From assembly GCF_016595495.1 (NCBI RefSeq), contig NZ_JAENIM010000045.1, positions 160,172 to 224,171 of the forward strand: 64,000 nucleotides of DNA. The letters are read 5' to 3'. Positions 52,203 through 61,919 of the stretch are shown here, one piece after another. Numbering within the stretch: the first letter of the stretch is position 1; each line of letters starts with the position of its first letter. The position numbers and the translations under genes are program-made. The notes below the pieces were generated by a model that saw only the letters and a program-made list of their open reading frames with translations, was not told where the DNA came from and made no database searches. This DNA is from Persicirhabdus sediminis. Its GTDB lineage: Bacteria; Verrucomicrobiota; Verrucomicrobiia; Verrucomicrobiales; Akkermansiaceae.

Positions 52203-53698
52203 AATCAATCACCAGCCAGCTGACCCTAGCAGCCGTCATTAGCACAGCAGCTCTAGCTGAAAAAGGCCAAGAAGCTGTGATGGCACCACTGCCAGTGGAT
52301 ACCATGATGAGCGAGTTCTATACCAAAGAACTCATCCCCATGCCGGAAGGTGAAGTCATCGAAGTCGGCTCCATTGCCCTCATGCCTAACAATCGACTCG
52401 CCATCGGCACACGCCGCGGCGACATCTGGCTGGTAGACGGCGCCTACGCAGATGACCTCAGCAAGGTCAAATGGACACTCTTCTTCCGCGGCGCTCACGA
52501 GCCATTTGGCATGTTCTACCGCGACGGTTGGCTGCAATTTTCAGACCGTGGTGAGATCGCAAAAATCCGCGACACTAACGGCGACGACAAAGCAGATCAA
52601 TTTCGCGTCGTCAATGCCAGCTGGGGAATCAACGGTGACTACCACGAATACAACTTTGGCAGCGAGCCAGACAAAGACGGCAACATGTGGACATTGCTCT
52701 GCCTAACGGGCTCAAAGTCAGCGCCATCAAAATTCCGCGGCTGGGCGATGCGCATCACCCCTGAGGGTGAAGCCATTCCCACCTGCTCAGGCGTGCGCTC
52801 ACCAGGCGGCATCGGCTTCAATGCCAAAGGAGACCTTTTCTACTCAGACAACCAAGGGTTTTGGAATGGATCATCCTGCATCAAACACCTCAAGCCAGGT
52901 GGCTTCATGGGCAACCCAACAGGCAATGTTCACTACGAGCTAACTGATGCCATTGGCCCGCGCCCAACAGAACCTAACGAGGACTCAAGAATCCAAACCG
53001 AGCGCGCCCGCATCCCCGAGCTAGTGCCGCCAGCCGTGATCTTTCCCCACGTCATTGTCGGCCGCTCACCTACCGGCATCTTGCCTGACCTCACAGAAGG
53101 AAAATTTGGTCCCTTTGCTGAGCAGACATTTGTCGCCGAGCAAAATGGCGCCGAAGTCCAACGTGTCTATCTAGAAGAAGTCAACGGCGTCTATCAGGGC
53201 GCCGTGTGGAAATTCCTCAACGACTTCGCCACCGGCATCGTACCTATCCGCCTGAGCGACGATGGCACACTGTTCTGCGGCGGTACTAACCGCGGCTGGG
53301 GCGGCGCTGGCAAAGTACCATTCAGCCTCGAGCGCGTGCGCTGGAATGGCAATACCCCAACCGCCATGAAGGAAATGAAAGTCACCCCAGATGGCTTCGA
53401 CATCACCTTCACCAAACCGATCGATAGCGCCGCTGCTAGCCAGCTAGAAAACTACCACATGCACTCGTGGACCTACATCTACCGCTCTGGCTACGGCTCA
53501 CCAGAAGTCGATCCAACTGACCAGACCATCACTGATGTGAAAGTAGCTAGCGATGGGCTCAGCGTCAGCCTCAAAGTAGACAACCGCCAGCTCGGCCACG
53601 TCCACCACCTAGAACTTAAAAATATTAAAGGCAACGACGGCGCCACCCTGTGGCATCCAAACGTCTTCTACACCCTCAACGAAATCCCTAGCAAGTAG
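52193..53698 (+). CDS. Secreted beta-propeller, PQQ-dehydrogenase/PVC-type glucose-sorbosone dehydrogenase-like
   Basis: 501 residues with signal peptide (SQLTLAAVISTAALA). Repeating propeller strands include GSIALMPNNRLAIGTRRGDIW, FGMFYRDGWLQFSDRGEIAKI, GVRSPGGIGFNAKGDLFYSDNQG and FVAEQNGAEVQRV, followed by a C-terminal domain about 400-500 with FDITFTKPIDSAAASQLENY. Such proteins sit next to PA14/cytochrome proteins in Planctomycetes and Verrucomicrobia. PQQ-binding residues cannot be confirmed by eye. Start overlaps the cytochrome gene; a strong terminator follows. Confidence 0.8.
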   Translation: MEIKSITSQLTLAAVISTAALAEKGQEAVMAPLPVDTMMSEFYTKELIPMPEGEVIEVGSIALMPNNRLAIGTRRGDIWLVDGAYADDLSKVKWTLFFRGAHEPFGMFYRDGWLQFSDRGEIAKIRDTNGDDKADQFRVVNASWGINGDYHEYNFGSEPDKDGNMWTLLCLTGSKSAPSKFRGWAMRITPEGEAIPTCSGVRSPGGIGFNAKGDLFYSDNQGFWNGSSCIKHLKPGGFMGNPTGNVHYELTDAIGPRPTEPNEDSRIQTERARIPELVPPAVIFPHVIVGRSPTGILPDLTEGKFGPFAEQTFVAEQNGAEVQRVYLEEVNGVYQGAVWKFLNDFATGIVPIRLSDDGTLFCGGTNRGWGGAGKVPFSLERVRWNGNTPTAMKEMKVTPDGFDITFTKPIDSAAASQLENYHMHSWTYIYRSGYGSPEVDPTDQTITDVKVASDGLSVSLKVDNRQLGHVHHLELKNIKGNDGATLWHPNVFYTLNEIPSK

Positions 53699-53727
53699 CG
53701 CTAGATTTCACTTAATCACTAATCACC

Positions 53728-53768
53728 AAAAACCTTCTGGCTCATCTAGCCAGAAGGTTTTTTTTTCG
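53728..53768 (+). terminator. Intrinsic terminator after the cytochrome/propeller pair
   Basis: AACCTTCTGGCT (53731-53742) pairs with AGCCAGAAGGTT (53748-53759), followed by nine or so T. Confidence 0.92.
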
Positions 53769-53868
53769 CATTAATAATTCGATAGATTGAACTCTGACTG
53801 ATTGATAGAAGTAGCTTCTATCAATCACCATTAAATCAAATTTGAGTTACAGAGCGGCGTATTTTAAC

Positions 53869-54762
53869 TCACTCAGCCGTGAGCAGCGGGCAGTTCGTGG
53901 GCAAGACGACCTTGATTGCCTTTGGCACGACTTCAAAGCGGATCTTCTTCTCGGCGATTGGCTCACCGTCTAGGTTGACTGGCATCACGTCATCAGACTG
54001 CCACTCAGCCCACGCGGCGCGGTTGATGTGAACAAAATCACCTCCTGTACCATTCACTAACTCATCAATGACCTGCGGGATATCTTTGGCCTCAAAATGT
54101 GTCAGCGCCACTAGGTCTAGCAATCCATCATCTAGCAGAGCCTCTGGAGCCATCACTTGCCCGCCACCCGCTTGTCTACCATTGCATACGGCGCCAGCTA
54201 TCACCTGCCCGCTTTTCTCCACACCTGGAATGCGGACTTTACCAGCATAAGGGACAAAACTCAGCGCCTGCACTAAGCCAGAGATGGTGTAAGCACCGCC
54301 ACCTAAAAAGTTCTTCAGCGCCACTGGTGTATTCGCCGTCACCTGTGCGCCAAAACCACCAGTAGCTAGATTGACAAAATATTGATCGTTAGCCCTAACG
54401 ATGTCTATCGACCTAGCTGTGCCCGATTGCGCCAGCTCGAGCGCTTGCAGCAAATCAGCGGGCACACCACAAGACGTGGCAAAATCATTAGCCGTTCCTA
54501 ATGGCAGAATTGATAGTTCTGGGCGACTAGCAGCATCTAGTTTCATCATCGCCTGAGCGACTTCATTCACGGTGCCATCGCCACCGCCAGCGCAGATACG
54601 TTGGCAGCCGTCAGCCACGGCTTCCCTAACTAGCCGATCAACATCAGCGCCTTCCCAGGTAGGCCTAACTTCTAACACACCTTGCTTCCTCGCTGCAAAG
54701 ATAGCTTCACGCACTGGTGGCAGCCCAGCCTTCTTACCGTTCAAAATCACTCTGATGTCCAT
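53869..54762 (-). CDS. yegS: YegS-like lipid / diacylglycerol kinase family protein
   Basis: 297 residues from the ATG at 54762, matching the length of E. coli YegS (299). It begins IRVILNGKKAGLPPVREAI; the nucleotide-binding GGGDGTVNEV is followed by SILPLGTANDFATSCG and later GAVCNGRQAGGGQVMAPEALLDDGLLDL, all diagnostic of diacylglycerol/lipid kinases. The frame extends upstream to 54810 without conserved residues. Expected to phosphorylate a membrane lipid. About 250 bp without a gene separate it from the eno terminator. Confidence 0.88.
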   Translation of the reverse strand: MDIRVILNGKKAGLPPVREAIFAARKQGVLEVRPTWEGADVDRLVREAVADGCQRICAGGGDGTVNEVAQAMMKLDAASRPELSILPLGTANDFATSCGVPADLLQALELAQSGTARSIDIVRANDQYFVNLATGGFGAQVTANTPVALKNFLGGGAYTISGLVQALSFVPYAGKVRIPGVEKSGQVIAGAVCNGRQAGGGQVMAPEALLDDGLLDLVALTHFEAKDIPQVIDELVNGTGGDFVHINRAAWAEWQSDDVMPVNLDGEPIAEKKIRFEVVPKAIKVVLPTNCPLLTAE

Positions 54763-54956
54763 AGTCGAATATACTCTACGACTACTATCGGCCCAGCCCA
54801 CATCTAGCAAGTTAACAATCTCGCTGCATGACAGCTAGATCTTGCTCAGGCATGGCCTTAAAACCCTCACTAGCAGCTGCAGCGGATCATTCCAGCCAGC
54901 TGGAATTCAATGCCCTCTAGTCACCATGTCCAATGGGCCAGCTCGCTGGGCACAAA

Positions 54957-54990
54957 AAATCCGCCGGTGACCTAAGCCACCGGCGGATTT
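54957..54990 (-). terminator. Intrinsic terminator of eno
   Basis: A perfect 13-bp stem, AAATCCGCCGGTG (54957-54969) with CACCGGCGGATTT (54978-54990), with a T run on the minus-strand 3' side, 27 bp beyond the eno stop. Confidence 0.93.
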
Positions 54991-55016
54991 AGAAATTAGG
55001 AAACTAATTCAGAGAA

Positions 55017-56312
<1,296 letters not shown>

Positions 56313-56320
56313 TTATCTAC

Positions 56321-58210
56321 TTACTTAGCGTAGGCAGAAATGGTTTTAATGGTGAATGTTCCCTCAAGCTCAGTTTCGAGATCGCGAAGAACAACGGTAT
56401 CACCAATCGCTTTACCGAGCAGCGCTTTGCCGATTTCGGTAAGGTACGATAAAATGTTCTGCTCGGGTACTGAGTCCCAAGCTCCGAGAATAGTAAACTC
56501 TTTCTCAGTTCCGTCTACCCCGATCAGGCCAACAACTGTGCCAATATTGACAACATCAGTCTTTGCGCCTACAAAATCAGAGCCTTTGACGTTGGAAAGT
56601 GCCAGCTCCATCTGGTGCTTGCGCTTAGAGAGTACAGCCTGCATGTCTTTGGCGGCTTTGTATTCGAAGTTTTCCTTAAGATCACCGTACGAACGTGCTA
56701 CTGAAATTTCTTTCACGTTCTCTGGGATGAGAACTTTCACGAGGTGCTCGAGCTCGCCTTTGCGTTTTTCGATGCTGCCCCATGAGGAAACAGTAGCGTC
56801 TTCGTCCTCTTCTTTCACGCCACCTGTGACAACGGCTTGAGTTTCTGGACGTGCTTTGATCACACGTGCCATCAGAGATTTGCGGTCGAGATCAGTGAAT
56901 ACTGGGCTCTGGTAGAGCTTGCGGCCGAAGTTACGAGCTTCCACGTCATCAGCATCAGCCAGCAGGTCTGAGATCAATGTTTGATCTGCAGTGAGCAAAT
57001 TGCGCAGGCGGCCAGATCGGCTTGGGCCGTCAGCTACCATGTCGCGCTCCAGCAGGTTGAGCACTGAGTTACCAGTTTCGAGATCAAATACAGGTGCAGC
57101 TACCTTCTTGCGCTCGCGGCATACCCAAACCAATGCATCTGGTCCGAGGCGGCGGTTTTTGATAGCAATGCGAAGGTGCTCGAGAAGCAGCGTTTCTTCG
57201 TTTTGATCGTCTAGGTACTTGGCGATTTCACTCACACCGCGTGAGCCCACTTCGTCAAATACAGAAAGAATCTCGTTTTTCCACTCGTCGCCAAAGGCAT
57301 CTGGGAATGTTTCGTAAATGCGTCGCTGAGTAGCTGCAGGCAGTCCCTTCAGGCTCTCAGTGATGCGCTCGCGCTCCATAGTGAGAACGTCAGCTAGGCG
57401 TAGCTCTGAGCCAGAAATTTCCAGCTGCTCTACTTGCTCCAGCATCAGGTCACGGCCCACCAGCAGCTCCAGCACTTTGCCCAGCTGAATCTTGCGGCCC
57501 TTGGTGCACGCTTCGTTGATGTCGTGAGTGAGGCGCTGTAGCGCTTCCTCTTGACCTTTCAGCACGTCAACGTGTTTGTTGATCGCCTCAAGTGCCTTCA
57601 CTTTTCCTTTCAGGTCGCGGGCAGATTCAAAATCAGCCACCAACATCTCAGCTGGAGTCATAGACTCGCAGCGCAGCACGATTGGCTCAGTGCGCTTTGA
57701 TGGTACGGTAAACTTGTGGCTCTCACGCATCGCCTTCTTAGTTTTGTCCCACCACTTTTTGTAGTCGGCCTCAGGCACGATGCTTTCGATGATTTCACGC
57801 TCCAGCTGGTCAAACTTAATGGTACCGCCTTGGCTTTCCACAATCTGGCGCACCAGCTCCACAGGATCAGTCACTGCCAAAATGCGCAGCTCATCCAGAG
57901 CATTGATCTTTTGTGCGCTGAAATGGTCGGCATCCAGTGACTCAGTCTTCTGCATAGCAAACTTCAGATCCATCTGAGCAGCCTGCTTTTTCTCAAAATC
58001 AATCGTGATCTTGCCTGTAGAAAAATCCCAATCGAGCACTTTGCCTGCTCCCCAGCTCTTATGCATGCAGAACTTACCGGGGGCAATTTCTGACAATCTT
58101 TCGCCAACATTTTGGGGAATTCTCCCCGCCTCTACGAGTTTCGCTACGTCTGGATGCATGACCACCAGCGTGCTATCACATGGCAAAATAATCAACTGTA
58201 AAGGATCCAT
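56321..58210 (-). CDS. GreA/GreB-domain protein with large N-terminal extension
   Basis: 629 residues from the ATG at 58210. The C-terminal about 150 residues are GreA-like: a coiled coil with [43 protein letters not shown], then the FKBP-like [27 protein letters not shown] and [22 protein letters not shown]. The long N-terminal part (about 470 residues) is helical and acidic, has [17 protein letters not shown] near the start, and is not found in proteobacterial GreA. It probably binds RNA polymerase and rescues or modifies stalled complexes; the acidic tip residues of GreA are partly present. The extension looks characteristic of this phylum. Confidence 0.85.
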   Translation of the reverse strand: [629 protein letters not shown]

Positions 58211-58311
58211 ATTTGAGGAAAAGCAGAAAGTTAAGCAAATCATGCGCGGTCGTTCAACTTATCCACCACCAGCTAGATGCAACACAATAGACAGATAGCA
58301 AAATAAGCCAC

Positions 58312-58341
58312 TTGCACTTGTCTAGCTTTCGTCTATATATT
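58312..58341 (+). promoter_or_regulatory. Putative promoter of the carH-like gene
   Basis: TTGCAC (58312-58317) and TATATT (58336-58341) with an 18-bp spacer, about 23 bp before the ATG at 58365. A start here would make the upstream GTG at 58347 leaderless. Confidence 0.5.
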
Positions 58342-58364
58342 TACTCGTGAGCCAACTACATACG

Positions 58365-59264
58365 ATGAAAATAGCCACCCAGAGATCTGGGTTAAGCCCG
58401 CACGTTCTTCGCGTCTGGGAAAAACGCTATGCCGCCGTCACCCCCCACCGTAGCAGCACTAACCGTCGCCTCTACTCAGACGAAGAGATCCACAAACTCC
58501 AGCTCCTCCACCAGCTCACCGAGCAAGGGCACAGCATCAGCCAAATCGCCAAGCTAGACAACGGCGAGCTCATGGTCATGGCCCAGCAAAGCGACGAACT
58601 CACCCCCATCGCCCCAGACAGCGGCAGTGCAGAAATTTTCGTCGAACGCGCCCGCGAGGCCACCCAAGTCTTCGATATGCACGCCCTCGAGCGCGTATTT
58701 GACGAAGCCATCGTCCAGCTCGGCTACTCAGCGCTGCTCGAGCGCGTCATGGTACCATTCATCCAGCTCGTCGGCCAAGACTGGCAAGACGGCCACATCT
58801 CCACCGCAGAAGAACACGCCGCCAGCCACCTCATCAAAGACTACCTCGCACGCACCGCTCGCCCATTCACCCACGACGCCAGCGCACCCTGCTGCGTCGT
58901 CGCCACCCCCAGCGGACAACTCCACGAAATCGGCGCCGTCATCGCCTCCAGCATGGCCAAAAAAATGGGCTGGAACGTGCTCTACCTCGGGCCATCACTA
59001 CCCGCTGAAGAAATCGCCGGCGCCTGCATTCACCACCAAGCCAAAGCCCTCTGCCTCAGCATCGTCTACCCATTAGACGATCCCCACCTGCCAGCCGAGC
59101 TCGAGCGCCTGCGCAAACATCTACCCGCAGAAACCCCCATCATCATCGGCGGTCGCGCCAGCTTCTACTACCAAAAAGCCATCAACAAAATCGACGCCAC
59201 CCTAGTAGAATCCATGCCCGAGCTGCGCCAAACACTAGACCAGCTGCGCACCATCGAGCAATAA
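58365..59264 (+). CDS. MerR-family B12-dependent photoreceptor-like regulator (CarH/LitR type)
   Basis: 299 residues from the ATG at 58365 (GTG at 58347 possible). The MerR winged helix is TQRSGLSPHVLRVWEKRYAAVTPHRSSTNRRLYSDEEI. A four-helix B12-binding cap follows, with the CarH signature Trp-x9-Glu-His as WQDGHISTAEEH. The cobalamin-binding Rossmann domain has the lower-ligand His in QLHEIGAV, SMAKKMGWNVLYLGPSLP and IIIGGRASFY. CarH proteins bind adenosylcobalamin in the dark as repressor tetramers and release DNA in light, often controlling carotenoid genes; none are in this window. Confidence 0.87.
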   Translation: MKIATQRSGLSPHVLRVWEKRYAAVTPHRSSTNRRLYSDEEIHKLQLLHQLTEQGHSISQIAKLDNGELMVMAQQSDELTPIAPDSGSAEIFVERAREATQVFDMHALERVFDEAIVQLGYSALLERVMVPFIQLVGQDWQDGHISTAEEHAASHLIKDYLARTARPFTHDASAPCCVVATPSGQLHEIGAVIASSMAKKMGWNVLYLGPSLPAEEIAGACIHHQAKALCLSIVYPLDDPHLPAELERLRKHLPAETPIIIGGRASFYYQKAINKIDATLVESMPELRQTLDQLRTIEQ

Positions 59265-59545
59265 CACCAGCTAGGAAACAACAACGCCAGCTACGGAACA
59301 ATAGCACCAGCTAGGCCAATGTTCACCGGCTTCCATTTCCCCTACGGGGAACCCATCTAGCTGGAACAAAACCACGGGTTGCACTCGCTGGGCTCGTTGA
59401 CCCGCGGCTAAAATCCATCAGCCCTCCGGGCTAGCCCGCCAGTCCACATAATCGAAATGTCAGGCTAGCTGTTGCAGATTTCCTAGTGTGACCGAAACAA
59501 TCCAGCTAGCTAGAACTAGCCCTCCGTATCCAATGCTCCCGCACC
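59265..59545. other. Intergenic region after the carH-like gene
   Basis: No gene seen. Starts with repeated CACCAGCTA(G/C)GGAACAA units and contains several CTAGCTGGAA words; then runs into the tandem repeat at 59546. Confidence 0.45.
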
Positions 59546-59800
59546 ATGCCGCAGACATGCAACAGCCAAGCCTAGGTTCCAGTCCTCCCGCACAATGCCG
59601 CAGACATGCAACAGACAAGCCTAGGGTTCCAGTCCTCCCGCACAATGCCGCAGACATGCAACAGACAAGCCTAGGGTTCCAGTCCTCCCGCACAATGCCG
59701 CAGGCATACAACAGCCAAGCCTAGGGTAAGACAGCCCCGAAGGGGCAACACAACCCTAGGTAACGCACAGCACGCCACAGAGGGCTGAAAGCCCGAGACA
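59546..59800. repeat. 50-bp tandem repeat (four units) leading into a composite palindromic repeat
   Basis: Units begin ATGCCGCAG at 59546, 59595, 59645 and 59695; units 2 and 3 are nearly identical and the others differ by a few bases. Each has ATGCCGCAGACAT, AACAG, AAGCCTAGG and TTCCAGTCCTCCCGCAC. The fourth unit passes into CCTAGGGTAAG ... CAACCCTAGG with an inner GCCCCGAAGGGGC stem, then GGGCTGAAAGCCC, the pattern seen again at 60728 and 63606. Short open frames across it on both strands are products of the repeat. Confidence 0.8.
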
Positions 59801-59933
59801 GCCCGACGCGGAAAGAAAACCCAGCGCACAAAAACCCAAAAAGGCCCGGCGCCATTTTACCTCACACCCTGTAACCACAGGGTTTCCAGCTAGCTCACCC
59901 TCGAAAAATCTCTACGCTTTTTCACTATCCCCT

Positions 59934-60491
59934 CTAATTCCGGCGGCGGTTAAAGGCGAACGCTCCAGCTGCCGCTCCAAGAAGCACGGCGATAGAAGGC
60001 TCGGGAACAACCGTGTAGCTGAAATCCCCGCTAAACACACCCAGAGACGATTCACCGACGTTCGTGTAGCTGTAGTTAATGGTTGTCGTTCCATCAAATG
60101 GCGACAAGAAGGAGCCATTGAAGTCAGGGTAGGAAGCCAAAACCCCGCCAGAGGTGTCGTATTGTCTGCTTGCAGTTCGAAGTGTGGGGAAATTTATATC
60201 CACACCGCCGATGTCGATCGTATTGCTCGCGCCTATTTCGATAAGAACATAAGAGGAGCCCGGAACGTAGCTCTCAGGAGGCAACAAAGAGATGTGAAAA
60301 TGCGGAAAGTTGGCAATGGTTGTGCCGCCACCTATGCCCGAATCAATCACATAGTCGAACTCAAAACTACCCGTTAGCTCAGTGGCTGAGTCGACAGAAT
60401 AAGTCACCACCGATGCCGCGTGGCTAGTAGAACTTTGTAGGATGCAGATTGCAATCGTCAATGCGAACGTTGGGAATGGGTATCGTTTCAT
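59934..60491 (-). CDS. PEP-CTERM sorting-domain protein
   Basis: 185 residues with N-terminal signal peptide (FPTFALTIAICILQSSTSHA) and the C-terminal PEP-CTERM tripartite signal: VPEPS, hydrophobic IAVLLGAAAGAFAF and basic NRRRN. Such proteins are cut by exosortase and anchored or released at the surface. The body is a beta-sandwich-like sequence without a known domain (YVIDSGIGGGTTIANFPHF...). No exosortase is in the window. Isolated gene between repeat clusters. Confidence 0.85.
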   Translation of the reverse strand: MKRYPFPTFALTIAICILQSSTSHAASVVTYSVDSATELTGSFEFDYVIDSGIGGGTTIANFPHFHISLLPPESYVPGSSYVLIEIGASNTIDIGGVDINFPTLRTASRQYDTSGGVLASYPDFNGSFLSPFDGTTTINYSYTNVGESSLGVFSGDFSYTVVPEPSIAVLLGAAAGAFAFNRRRN

Positions 60492-60727
60492 TTTGTTAGC
60501 TACTCAGGTTAAATTAACAGATTTGATGGGATTTAATTCAACTAACGACAAGACCACTATCAATTTATCGTTAATAAGTTAAATACATCAACCAGCTTAA
60601 GTCATAACAAAACCAATCCCATTGTCAAACTTCACCGCAAATCAAAAAATAGCTGCGCATAAAACCTAACATGGAATTATCACCGCAAGACTAACCACCT
60701 CCTCTCTTTGCGCCCAACCAGCCTACC
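60492..60727. other. AT-rich intergenic region upstream of the PEP-CTERM gene
   Basis: Nothing coding seen. Presumably carries the promoter of the PEP-CTERM gene (minus strand); no clear -35/-10 could be fixed. Confidence 0.4.
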
Positions 60728-60905
60728 AATAACATGCCGCAGGCATTCAACAGCCAAGCCTAGGGTTCCAGTCATCCCGCACAATGCCGCAGGCATGCAA
60801 CAGCCTAGCCTAGGGTAAGGCAGCCCCGAAGGGGCAACGCAACCCTAGGTAGCGCCCCACACACACCACAGAGGGCTGAAAGTCCGACACAGCCCGCCGC
60901 GGATA
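60728..60905. repeat. Composite palindromic repeat, second locus
   Basis: Contains ATGCCGCAGGCAT twice, AAGCCTAGGGTTCCAG, CCTAGGGTAAGGCA-GCCCCGAAGGGGC-AACGCAACCCTAGG, and GGGCTGAAAGTCC followed by GACACAGCCCGCCGCGG. Same order of hairpins as at 59695-59800. Confidence 0.75.
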
Positions 60906-60962
60906 GACAAAACCATTCCCAGCTAGCCAGCAGGAAAAACCATGCCTCACTCCAGCTAGAGA

Positions 60963-61646
60963 TTAGAATCGGTCGCTCTTTTTCTGGTTTCTAAGTTTAT
61001 CCAGCTCAGACTCCCCTTTAACTATCATAAAGGCGTCATCCACCACCGCCGAGAAGCCAGAATCTACCACACGCCCAAAAGACTCCTTACCCTTATCGTA
61101 ATTTGCTTTGCCGACAAAACCTTGCTGCACGGCAGTAATTTGATCTAACTCTGCTGGCTGAACCGCAGCTGGAAATACCAGGCGCACTGCAAGATCGAGG
61201 TCTTGGCGTTTTTGCTCTACAGTAGCAAAACGACATCGCCACGCTAGCACCTGATCCAGCGGGCCATTAAAAATAACAGCGGATTTGCCAGCATCTAACT
61301 CGCCGGCAAAAACAGGCTTGCCCATATCCGCATCTGCTGATTGCGCCAATTTCCTGTCTTTATAAAATATCTGATAATCCACCACGCTGCTAGATTGATT
61401 CACCAGCTCTAACTTCACCTTGCGCTTCTTCGTAGCTGCGGCAAGATCATCGCCAACTAGCAAAACAGAAAATCCCTCAGTGCGCTTCATCTCAGCTGGA
61501 AACTCAAGCACACGGCCAGACTCAACCAACTGTGAATCCACCGGCACCTCCCAGTAATGGTGATCAACTGAGCACGAAAGTAACATAAACTGCCCGAGCA
61601 CCAATACGGGCAACTTTCCCGCCTTCAACGATAAGCGATTCCACAT
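60963..61646 (-). CDS. Hypothetical lipoprotein
   Basis: 227 residues from the ATG at 61646, giving the signal LSLKAGKLPVLVLGQFMLLSC with lipobox LLSC. The body has a predicted beta-sandwich portion (KRKVKLELVNQSSSVVDYQIFYKDRKL) reminiscent of YcfL-type proteins, whose usual form is a short lipoprotein with this fold, and a C-terminal DDAFMIVKGESELDKLRNQKK tail. Resemblance to YcfL-like proteins is weak and is inference. Isolated, between a repeat cluster and the sulfatase. Confidence 0.65.
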   Translation of the reverse strand: MWNRLSLKAGKLPVLVLGQFMLLSCSVDHHYWEVPVDSQLVESGRVLEFPAEMKRTEGFSVLLVGDDLAAATKKRKVKLELVNQSSSVVDYQIFYKDRKLAQSADADMGKPVFAGELDAGKSAVIFNGPLDQVLAWRCRFATVEQKRQDLDLAVRLVFPAAVQPAELDQITAVQQGFVGKANYDKGKESFGRVVDSGFSAVVDDAFMIVKGESELDKLRNQKKSDRF

Positions 61647-61919
61647 AGGCCTACTAACTAACAACCAATCTCACGCGCTGACAAGTTCACAAACGAAAGA
61701 AATGAACTAACATCCATGTATTGCCATTCGGCAACATACATACAAATGAAGCAATTTCTGAGGATGGCAAAAAGCACCATGATGAAATTCCCTGTCTGTG
61801 ATTTTGCTATTTATGCATTTAAAATGTTGCCAGAATACATAAATTTCTTACCTATCAGGATCAGCAGAATATTAGCTAGGCCTATTCCTAACGGATCTGG
61901 TTACATGTAAAATTAGTGA

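Noticed and set aside
59460..59724. Open frames on both strands in the tandem repeat
   Set aside because: Peptide repeats simply mirror the 50-bp DNA repeat.
61716..61910. 64-codon open frame before the sulfatase
   Set aside because: AT-rich, no ribosome site, no recognisable protein features.
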